Positions 32,799-42,561 of a DNA stretch of 64,000 nt are shown in pieces. Position 1 is the first letter of the stretch. Each line of letters opens with the position of its first letter. A model generated the notes under the pieces. The model saw only the letters and a list, made by a program, of their open reading frames with translations, was not told where the DNA came from and did no database searches. The position numbers and the translations under genes are program-made. The stretch is from Tieghemiomyces parasiticus (Eukaryota; Kickxellomycota; Dimargaritomycetes; Dimargaritales; Dimargaritaceae): positions 1-64,000 of the forward strand of contig JANBPT010000090.1 of assembly GCA_027575765.1 (NCBI GenBank), read 5' to 3'.

Positions 32799-35700
32799 GT
32801 AATGATCTCCCAATGCCCACGTTAAAAACTCTGCTCATCGCCAATAGGTTTTTACCAGGATAGGAGCTGAACTTGACGAACGGTTTGCATTTTAGCGTCT
32901 TGCAAACCTTGCTCTCTATCTCTATCTCTCTCTATATATGTATATGTACTTGTTCGTCACTATTGAAATAAACTCGAAATTTTTGGTTCGCAGTTACACG
33001 TAAATCAATAGAAGGTCGGACTCCATTAATCATGGTTCTGATTAATCAACGCAGACCAGGCATCAGCGCCTTGAAATTCATACCTGTCAACTAGATTTAG
33101 GGAGTGCGCTGATGCTGTGTTGGTATGCATTCCAGCCGTCCAATCTTTTCACACCTCGCAAGATACTGACTTAAGCACTCATCAAAGCAGTTGAGCTTAG
33201 GATGAGTCCATCCGGCAGCGCACGAAATCTAACAGCCTTGTTTTATCGATGAGAGGGATTATTTGCTTGTATCAATACAAGGTTGTCCCTACTGTACTTC
33301 GATGGCTTAGTTGTAAAGTACCACTCTGATTATGGTAATATAGATAGAAGGGTTAATCCGAAAGCTGGGAAGGCAGCCTATTTTCACATGGAGTTCACTA
33401 TATGGTGCCACAATGACTAATCAGCGGAGAGCAGTGGGACTGTCGGGCGTGCTTTTCGTCAGATCAAACTAAAAATATTAATCAGGGGGTTAACCCAGCA
33501 GCGTCAACGCATTATATATTTCCCTAGTTCTGATCTCTGATGGCCACAGCCTTGGCTATCTGTGCCCGAGGTCTGTTGCATAAAGGACTGTATGCACTTC
33601 CCACGGCCCACCTAATCGTTTCCGATCGATCCCAACTGGCTCTACTCCGATTCAACGGCTTGCGCACCCTACTACTCCGTAGCCCACAGAATCATGACCA
33701 TAACTACAACCGTGAGTTGTAGTTTTTTGGTGAGAGGTTCCGGTGAGCTCGGTGGATCAACTGGATGTTGGCTCTAGTGCAGGCGAAGCTGTGTAACCGA
33801 CTAGCTTTTAATGACTATACTTGACGCACTAGCAGGGAACTGTCACTTTGCGCCACGTACCTCTTGGTAATCCGATTTTATTTGACCGTCAATGAATGTC
33901 CGAGGTTCGCTTAATCGTGCACCAAACTAAAGGGCTCTATCTAGATTACACAGGGGGAAGCTCGGTTGCACGAATTAGTCAAGACATACAGCGTTCCCAA
34001 CTAGCGCTCCGATATTAAACCATCCGGTCAAAATAGCGCCATACTATACCATGTGCCATAAACCGAATGGTGCTAGTCAACTGCCAGCCCTACGCTCCCC
34101 CCCTTAAATCACGGCTCATGCCCCCCTCCTCATCCTCCTCATAACCAATTCTACCGCGTTAATATCTCAGATACCTTCACTTACCAGGAACGGCTAGTCC
34201 GCATCCTTACTATCGCTTGCAACTCTTACGATTCCTTTCTCTAGTGGCCATCCTGATAACCTACCCTCCGCTGTTGTTTATGAGCTATTCTACTGTTTTC
34301 TATTTGGTGCTACTTTCACTCAAGAGAGCCCTTGCTAACTTACCAACCGAGGTCATCAAGCCTAGGCTGCCTGTCACCGACCTTCCTATAGATCAGACCC
34401 CACATGGATCGCACCGAGAACATCAATACGCATCAGTTCCTTGTGTATTACTATGGCCCAATCCCGGAGCCCTCGCCTACCAATACTGACCCGCGAGATG
34501 TGAATTATATAATATGCGACGTTACAGTTCTGCCATGCAATTATTATATACTTATCACCATGCTCGTGTTGTATATATATGATCAGAGCTACTAATTCCC
34601 ATATTCGACGTCCCACTCCCCGTAAATTCCTCCAGTGTTCTTATTTCATCCACGGCACTTATGCTAGTACCATAACGTATCCTTGCGCCAACGCCCTGGC
34701 CCCAGCTTTTTAGCGGTTTGAGCTGCCGATTTTGCGCTCCTCAAATCTCCTGGGCAACCCTTCCTGGCCAGATATAGTCCCTACCACTTATGCAGCCTGT
34801 GTCTGCCAATTACGGATCAGGTTGGGCTGGATGTATAAACTCGTAACTTCAATCGAACCGTTTAACATTCCTTATATTATAGTTGGCTTTATACATATCA
34901 GGAAACCCCACCCCTGCCAACTGTGACCTATGATCTGTTGGCTCGATAGCGGGCATAATCAGCCTGTGAAATACACTGCGTTTCCTATATAGTTGATGGT
35001 GGTATAGTGCTGGTTAAGATTATATATGGAAAAATGAGGAATATAATAAGAAAAAGGGAGCTCCGGGTTAAGCCACATTTAACCCTCATTGTCCCTTAGG
35101 GGGGTTAGCTCCAACGGGTCGCAGATGTCGGGCAGGATCTTCAGTGAACTACGTGTATGACCATACCGTCATCACCGCCTTGGCAAGGTCTTGGTTAAGT
35201 GACTCATTCTCATCAGAAAAGGTAATGGTCATACGGAACTACGGGGCCATTAATGTGACCTGCGAATGCGTAAAAATGAAGCCCCCTCCCCAGTATAGAT
35301 CAAATGGCACTAGTCAAGGCGGGCATGGAATTATGCAGTGTGTGAAAGTGGGCCAGGCCCCCGGACAAAAGTCACCTGTGTGATAGAGTGATGACCTACA
35401 CTAGCCGGTTGGGTTAGCAGGTGGCTTGCATAGGACAGGGCTATAGTCCAAGCTCAAATTTTATCCGTGGATTGCGAATATGAAGAAACCAGGGTCATCC
35501 CCGGCTCGCGGTAGCTGTCAAGGTGGCTGCTTTGGGCCAGCAACTGGAAATGGTTTAATCTGGTAGTAGGTCAAGTAGGAGGAGGTCCGGGTTAGATAGC
35601 CTAAAAGCTGGGCAGTTCTGATCTAGTTGGCCAAGTGACCTGTCTTGAAGTTGAATGTGAAGGCAGAGTAAACAAACCAGGCAGTAACAAAGAGCAGTAG

Positions 35701-36232
35701 ATAAATCGGCTTCGGACATAATTCCCATGGAATAAATCTGTTGAGGAAAGTGGTAGATATTGGGAAGGTCGGGTTGTCACTCTACTATAGGGGAAGAAGT
35801 ACCCTAGTTCTCCTTTCAATAAGAGGCGATGTCTAAGTTTTCAGTCAAATGTGAAGGCAAGGGCCAAATGGGGTCGCCTGATCAAGCCACCTTTCCTTTA
35901 TTGATTCTACAACTTACGTTGCCTAAATCAGTAGTGGAATGAAAGGTGAAGTGGAGGCTGGCAACAACCAAGACCTGGCCATCTACTTTGTAGTTTGGCT
36001 GGTGCCATTATACGTATTTAAAGAGAGCCATGTTCTGCTTTCAAGTTTGAGTCCCATCCGCAACTTCCGTAGACTTAACCTCGCCCTACGCATGATCACC
36101 TACCGCTTTGAATCTACAAATCACCGGATTTTTAAATATCCAGCGCTTTGGCTACTGGATACCTCTCACCAGTGTCCCTAACCCGGTTATCCCTTGGCGC
36201 AACATCAACCTATATCCAATTGCAACACAACC
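32799..36232. other. AT-rich region with decayed gene relics
   Basis: No intact gene recognised. A CT microsatellite-like patch is at about 32913-32932. The segment 34090-34275 matches 37575-37745 (see findings) and reads as the relic of a coding sequence. A TTTAAAG string at about 36018-36024 could serve the gene at 36233. Remaining open frames are short and unsupported. Confidence 0.5.
34090..34275 (+). pseudogene. Relic of a duplicated gene, copy A
   Basis: The plus strand can be read as FYRVNISDTFTYQERLVRIL and a little beyond before a stop. A diverged second copy with stops and frame changes lies at 37575-37745. Shared stretches include CTCATAACCAAT, then TACCGC, and near the end CCATCCTxATAxCCTACCCTCC. 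About 90 bases later (near 34338-34362) the downstream sequence contains ANLPTEVI, which resembles the start of an F-box, but this could be chance. It is probably a dead member of a multigene family; the family is not identified. Confidence 0.4.
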
Positions 36233-36700
36233 ATGTCATTCGACCACTCCTCAGCTATCATTAATCAAGGTCTTCTGATTAACTGCCATGGAAATCTCAG
36301 CCATATCAAGAAAATAGTGGCGGAGGAGGGTAAGCGTATTCGCAATGCAACCATCATCTTTAATGGACCAGTGACTAGAGCGAATTATACCGTACTTTGC
36401 TCAATAGCTAGCCATATCCAACCAATCCACACCATCCGACTAGTTTGGGGAGCTAGATACACCAGAGGCGCCGGTTATTTCCCTCTAGCCAATCTATTGA
36501 AGCGGGCCACGTCCGTTATCGTGGAAGCCCAGGCCGGTTTTGAGGGACCTGTATTGAACTACAGCACCCTATATTACTTATTCCCACGTATGAGTAATAT
36601 CAAATCCCTGGTTATTGGTAATGGGGTCAGAAAAGACCTCGTAATCCATTCGGCCCTCACTGAATTATGTCCTTTTCTTGAAGAAATAATTTTCCTTTAA
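36233..36700 (+). CDS. LRR-like hypothetical protein, probably truncated
   Basis: The protein has 155 residues from the ATG at 36233; the 13-codon extension upstream begins with TTG. The periodic hydrophobic pattern (for example IHTIRLVWGARYTRGAGYFP, MSNIKSLVIGNG and the ending LCPFLEEIIFL) resembles the leucine-rich repeats of F-box/LRR proteins, but no F-box is present and the frame stops in what looks like the start of another repeat. AATAAA follows the stop by two bases (36702-36707). Codon use is more AT-rich than in the 1-30 kb genes. It may be a fast-evolving family member, a truncated copy or a pseudogene. Confidence 0.55.
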   Translation: MSFDHSSAIINQGLLINCHGNLSHIKKIVAEEGKRIRNATIIFNGPVTRANYTVLCSIASHIQPIHTIRLVWGARYTRGAGYFPLANLLKRATSVIVEAQAGFEGPVLNYSTLYYLFPRMSNIKSLVIGNGVRKDLVIHSALTELCPFLEEIIFL

Positions 36701-37574
36701 CAATAAATTTTCTAATATACATATTGACCATACTAGAGAAACTAAGAATACCACGCTTTCCTACTGAGCCGTTTATATACTATAGCGGTATGGCATCTTT
36801 TTAATAAACCACTGCACTTAGTCATCTCTCAGATATTCCCCTTTTCACTCTACATGATACACGCGTTGGTAATTCATAAGTATAGTATTTTCTATAGTCT
36901 GGGTGATGATTTTTTATTGACCTGGATAGGGGCATTTCGCCCTTTAAGTACTTTGGCCGGGGTGGGTATCAGGGTATCTGATTGGGCAAATGGATCTCCG
37001 GTAACACTTCTCTACGGTTGAATTCAAGTGGAGGAAATTCAACCTCTGACCACCTTTGATCGAGCTCATTGTTTACTGACCCTCTTCACTACAATCCAAG
37101 TGGCTGAACTTCGCTGCGAATCTTGCCTGTCATGCTGATTGACTCCTTCAACTGATAATTTCCATGGCTTGGATGGTATTTTTTGATTATTATTATTTCC
37201 TTTGTCTGCGCAAGCCACGGCTAAGACTCCCGCTATCCCACCTCCAATTACCGTTAGCCTCCCCCCGTTATACCTTCCATTGACCAACTTATCCTTATAC
37301 CTTGTCGGCAAAGACCAGCTATGGTATGGGGTACTAGTTCAAAAAAATACTTCAGGTCTCCTCCCATGGGTCTACCATGTCTGACTCCTGTTCGCCAGCT
37401 GATTACAGCTATCATCCTTACCTTGGTTATACCTCACGGGTCACATTGACTCCCAGCTGCCCTGGGGCATTAATTCGGCAACCGATACGCATGGACTTCC
37501 GAAGCGAATCCCACCGCGTACGATATAACGTCTATTAAGCCCATGTTGTAGGTCGGATAACTATGACCTCCCGC

Positions 37575-37745
37575 AGGCCCACAGCCCCACCCTACCCTAC
37601 GGCTCACTCCCCCCCCCTCATAACCAATGATACCGCCTTTGCATGCCAGCCGCCTTCTAGGAACTTCTTGGGCATTCTCACTACCGTCTGTACCTTCTAC
37701 GACCCATTACCAAAGTGACCATCCTTATAGCCTACCCTCCACTGT
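37575..37745 (+). pseudogene. Relic of a duplicated gene, copy B
   Basis: This is the diverged partner of 34090-34275. It retains the CCTCATAACCAAT and GACCATCCTTATAGCCTACC blocks and the C-rich string before them, but the reading frame is broken by TGA and TAG. Confidence 0.4.
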
Positions 37746-39372
37746 GGGTTCTCAATTTTCCGACTACCTTATGTTTTGGACCAATTTAACACCTTCGCAT
37801 TGCTCAATAGTGTATATTACTCTCCGCCTTTGCCAGGAAACCACTTTCGACCTGTCTACCCATCCAGTTAGTGTCCACCGCTCTATAGGTATTGCAAGCC
37901 GCTTAGCCTGGGGTGGGGGTGTGTGTATTATGAAGTGAATCGCCGTGGCTATCTAAGGGATTTATTTTTATAGGCCAGGGTAGTGGCTCCCATGACGGAG
38001 CTAGTCTAGGAAATTATTACGTTGTAAATTCAAGAAGCGTCCTCTCTACCTGCCAACGATATATATGATATTGGCAGGACTGGGCACTAAGTTTTTGTTT
38101 GCTAAATGAATTCGAAACTGGCTGTAATGAATGAATTGGCCGCCAGGGTACTACCATATAGTTTCTCCGCCGCGAATCGCCCCTGACCCCTCTGGTTCGG
38201 ATTTGCGTGTTTAGATTCGCTCATATTTTAGAAAGGATGTGCTTTACGGTAATCTATTGAGCAACACGGCCAGCTTCTCAGTCGAGTAGAAATTTATCTC
38301 CTCGGTTGACCTTTAACTAGGCGACAGAGGGAATGTGATTTTTTTTCTGCATCAATGTTTCTATGTAATAGTTTCTGGTATGTCACCGCGTGAAATCGCT
38401 ATTCCTTAAACAGGCATCTGACCACCGTATCCAGTGGATGATATGGTACTCAAGATGCTCTGAAACATTCGCTGCACAGTAACCACTAAAGGGACCTGGG
38501 CAAAGGATTATTTCGGAAACAGTAACCAGGAGAAACGTCCATCCCAGTGGGACGTTAAAATGGCTGATTCTATGTCTATGAAAAGGAGGAAAGGTAAAAT
38601 CGATACGCAAGTTGATAATCGCTATGTGACGGTAACCGACTCCAGCTGAAGTTAGGGTCGGCAAATATAATGAGGTCCCCATGTACGTGTCTGTCCGTCT
38701 GACCAGGTGTACTGCGTGACCCCCGGTGATCTTCCCAAGGCCCCAGCACCACACAAATAGAGTAAAAGCCTGCAGTCTGGTGACTGTACCAGGGATGTAT
38801 AGTCGTTTGGCAGAACAATGGAGCCGACTAGGAGGTCGATGACAATAGCGCTGTATTCATCCTGAATAGCAAGGGTAGACAATCTGTGAGATTCTAGCTC
38901 GGCGCTGGGCTGCCTACTACCTCGGACGAGGTAAAAAAAGGAAGGTTAAGGGGGGGCTGGGGAGAGTATCGTACACTTGGAAATCACACAGTGAAGGTAA
39001 GACAGAGATGGATCTGTCAAAGACTGGCCGGTTTTATGGTAACCTATGTGCTCCATTGTCAACCCATTTTACCTGGTCCGTGAGGGGTTCGGTAATCCCA
39101 AGTCCGGTTCGCCGTCAATACACGATGCATGAGATTTTATTGTTGCTTCTAACTCCCGTATTTACCTTTCAAAGCCCAAGAACATTAATACAATCACCCT
39201 AATCTTGCAGATAGTGGTCCCGAAAACAAGAGACACGCGTTCTAACGGTGGCTTAGGGCAGCACAATTAGCATACCAACTAGCGATCTAAGTCTCTGCCT
39301 TGTCAACAAGGATAATGGTCGTTATCATCCCAGATGGTAATAAGGGATCTGGTACTGTAGGCTTCCGGACAC

Positions 39373-39379
39373 TATAAAA
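39373..39379 (+). promoter_or_regulatory. TATA box of CBM19-like gene 3
   Basis: TATAAAA lies 132 bp before the ATG chosen at 39511. Confidence 0.65.
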
Positions 39380-39510
39380 CAGGGTCTGTCTGCCCAACCT
39401 CAGCAGCCATACTCTTTCATCATCCTCAGCACACCCACCATCGCCAGTCCTACCCTATCTTGCGGACCCACCCCTTTTCAGACGTAACACATCCAACTGA
39501 TCTCGGCACC

Positions 39511-40131
39511 ATGAAGCTGTTCGCTACCGTCACCGCCCTCGCCCTCGTCCTGACAAGCACTTATGCTTCGGACCAGACCTTAGCCCCAGTCGCGCCGGGG
39601 TTCCCGGTTCCCACACCGCCTTCCGTAGTCCGGGACCTCCCTAAGCCCACCACCATTACCTCGGTGGCCCCGGATTTCCCGACGCCGATCACCTCTGGAT
39701 TGGTCACACCGGGTCGGTCTACTACTCCCAGGCACCCCTCAGTGGGCCTGGGCCTTCTTCACCCCACTACTCTGCCATCCGTGGTCCCGGGTTTTCCGAT
39801 GCCAACTACCGCAGTTGGGTTAGTGGTACCGGGTCTTCTTAAACCCACCACCATCCCTATGGTGGCATCTGGATTATTTGTGCCTACCACCCGAGACCCC
39901 GTGGCACCGGGATTACCAAAGCCCACTGCACCGTCGGTGGCTCCGGGATTCCCCCAGCCTGCTCTGCCCCTGATTCCTAAGCCCGGGGCCTGTGTGTCCG
40001 GCACGATGGTCTGCGGCGGTGACTTCGTGGGTGGCTTCACCGTGTGTAATTTTGGTGCCCCGGTTAGCTTCAGGTGCGCCCCTGGCACCAAATGCCACCC
40101 GAACGGCAACCACATCATTTGCAATCGTTAA
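39511..40131 (+). CDS. Secreted CBM19-like protein 3 with Pro/Thr repeat linker
   Basis: The protein has 206 residues. The in-frame extension to 39460 begins with TTG; the ATG at 39511 gives a clean signal peptide (MKLFATVTALALVLTSTYA). The next roughly 135 residues are imperfect 13-18-residue repeats built on V-[AV]-PG-[FL]-x-x-P-T-[TP], likely extended and O-glycosylated. The C-terminal module (ACVSGTMVCGGDFVGGFTVC and so on) has the same six Cys as genes 1 and 2 and is closest to gene 1. The linker repeats look like recent slippage expansion. Chitin binding is inferred from the module; no enzyme domain is present. Confidence 0.87.
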   Translation: MKLFATVTALALVLTSTYASDQTLAPVAPGFPVPTPPSVVRDLPKPTTITSVAPDFPTPITSGLVTPGRSTTPRHPSVGLGLLHPTTLPSVVPGFPMPTTAVGLVVPGLLKPTTIPMVASGLFVPTTRDPVAPGLPKPTAPSVAPGFPQPALPLIPKPGACVSGTMVCGGDFVGGFTVCNFGAPVSFRCAPGTKCHPNGNHIICNR

Positions 40132-41461
40132 GCCGGCCCAATACCCGCCGTACTCTCTTTGCTAGCTTTGACTTCCCTCCTGATCGTCACTCGTACAATT
40201 AAGTTTACTTTTCCCGACGGTCGCTACTATATGAGCGTCGCTCCCGTTCCGCCTCCCGTTTAGTTCCCGCTTGACCTACCGATAGCATCGATGGCCGCTA
40301 TCCCTCGCTCCTCACTGTTTATATTTGATTCATCAGCAAATATACCCCAGCCAACCCTGACTACTGCCGCCCTGTGAAAACGGGCTTATTTCTAAATATA
40401 TCATCACTTGTACATCGGTATCTGAAGCCTTGGCTCTATCGGGCTCGATATTGTGACATTGTAAAAAATTAAAGATTAATCGCAAGCCGCCTATTGGTAC
40501 CAGGTCAAGTGCGACATAAGGTACTTGAGATGTTACGCATAGTTCTTATTTTGTTTGAGAGCTGGTAGGAAAGGGTCAAATACACCCGAACCCCCCGTGA
40601 CACCCGTAGATTGTCTTCCGAGTACAGTGGGGCATGAGCAGGAAACATCGTGTTCTGATAAGCAATGATATCCACCCGAATGGCGTGACCATACCTTGAC
40701 AGGTGCGCGCAGAAATATTACTGCAAGACTGATGGTGAGAGCTTAGATGGCCGCTGAGATGGTTTTTGTGTCATGGGAGATTATCGACTGACTGGAGTGA
40801 AGGTAGATAGCGCGTTGTGGAAAGGTAGCGAGGTGAAGTGGTTGAGAATGCTTTATTTAGAAAACGTTAACAAAAATCGATAGAAATAGTGTGTGTGTTG
40901 AGGAAAGTAGGAGGGGTGGTTGGGGCGCAAAGGCAGGTAAGGGTGCAATAGCGAAGTTGGACAGGGAGGGGACGAGCTTAAGGGGAGGACAGGTAGACAG
41001 GGACCGGCCCATGTCTCCGTGGTGAAAAGTGTTTGCTATTGCCGTTTTAGGAACGCGGGAGGGGGGGCTGCTGAGCGGGAGCCATAGGGTTTGAAGGACA
41101 CAATGTAAGGGGTGGGGGGACGGTGTGAATATACAGAAGTAGCGAGTGGTCAAGGTGGTAGCTGGGATGTAGTTATCGGCAAATCTCATAATTTCCTACC
41201 AGACCGGCAGAGTATCACTAAAAGGCAGGTCGGCTCGGGCAAGAAGATTTATGTGCGGGATTCCCAAGGAGAGTAGGAAGGAGGAGGGGTTAAGTGGATA
41301 TGCAGGACATGCCGTAGGATCATGTATAGAAAAGGAGAGGGGCGCGGAGGGAGTAGAGATGGTAATACAAGCCATGTGTCCACGCGACGAACAGACATGG
41401 CGGCGGCGGCGGGAGGGCAGCCATGTGGGAGAGATGGAAGGGGGGCTCGTGTTCCAGGGAG
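40132..41461. other. Intergenic region
   Basis: Holds the 3' ends of CBM19-like gene 3 and of the minus-strand gene proposed at 41462. It turns A/G-rich on the plus strand from about 40800. A 110-codon minus-strand frame (40857-41189) is compositional and unsupported. Confidence 0.5.
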
Positions 41462-42561
41462 TTAGATGATCACGTTGGGCATGAGCCGACGGACATTGGT
41501 TGGTCGTAGGTCAAACTGCTCGCTGGTTTCCTCCTCCTCAACCAGGAGCTCCGTGTCGTTGAGGTCTTTCAAGATGATGTAAATGACCCGGCCGAAGAGG
41601 GTGGTGTTGTCCACTGGGTGGCCAAATTCAATCCGGTCTGCGGTGGGATAGTGGAAGACAGGAGATACGTGGGGGAACGCAGATGTCCACAGGCGGCCAT
41701 GACCCAAAAAGAAAGACGGACGCAGATTGAGGTGAGTGGGAAATAGGCCGGTGGCGAATCGCACAGAGTTAAACGAGGAAGGGAAAGCGGCGAGCATTAA
41801 GAATTGGGAAGATTAACGTAAACACAGGACACAGTGGTCGGCAGCAAGCAGAGTGGCAATGCACATGAAAGACAGCAGATATACACGGGGGGGGAAAGAG
41901 ACGAGGGAGTTGGGATTGACAATGACGTCAAGGGACGAGGAATAACAGGTCCGAAAATTGACATCCCGGTGGATGGGGAGACCGAGTGTATAAAAATGAC
42001 GACATGGCCAGGGACGATGCATCGGAAGGGGAAACCGACGGCAGGGGGGCCAGGAACCAACCATGGGGAGTATTCGTGACGAAAAGAAATAGGGAGGTGG
42101 GTTAACCACATTAAGTAATCGTACAGTGAAGTCAGCAGTGAGAATCAAACAAGGGCGGAAGGTCGGTATGGAGAAGGAAGGGTGCAAGTAGGGTAGGCAA
42201 TTAGTCAAGCGGCTCGAGATGTTCAGAACATGCCACTGCGTCTCCCTTAGTGAAAAATCGACAGGAAAGTAGAACTGAAGGGTTCTGTGGCTCGTTCTGC
42301 TGTCGGCAAACCCTGCAGTAGGCCACGACGTTCCAGCAACGGACAGCCAGAGTCACTCCGCCCCTCTCCGTTGCCCAACGTGCCCATTGGTGGCTAAAGC
42401 ACATTACGGCCGCAAGGTGTGCTAGGCAACCAGTCCCAGCAACGCACATTCTACGGCAGCTGATCGGGTACGAGGCCCACAATGGGCTGGGCAGGGGAGG
42501 GGGGTAAACTTAGAACCGAGTACTTACCGCCAGCGTGGATGAGGTTCATGAGCGGAAACAT
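41462..42561 (-). CDS. Small two-exon hypothetical protein (tentative)
   Basis: Proposed exons are 42528-42561 and 41462-41637, joined across an 890-bp intron with GTAAGT at the donor and CCGCAG at the acceptor, giving 69 residues starting MFPLMNLIHAGDRIEFG. Both sides of the junction are in phase 1 and the second exon has the GC-ending codon use of real genes here, so it is likely coding. The sequence (RIEFGHPVDNTTLFGRVIYI, then an acidic LLVEEEE) suggests a small beta-barrel, but I recognise no family. The intron is several times longer than others in the window (141-219 bp), so additional exons may have been missed. TATA-like strings on the minus strand lie at 42691-42698 and, more canonical, 43048-43056. 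Confidence 0.45.

Larger units (their letters stand above)
36701..39510. other. AT-rich intergenic region
   Basis: Carries relic copy B (37575-37745) and the promoter of CBM19-like gene 3. Open frames elsewhere are short and without features. No RNA gene recognised. Confidence 0.5.

Noticed and set aside
40857..41189. 110-codon minus-strand open frame
   Set aside because: Only compositional features (Pro/Ser/Leu); no homologous feel, likely UTR or spacer.
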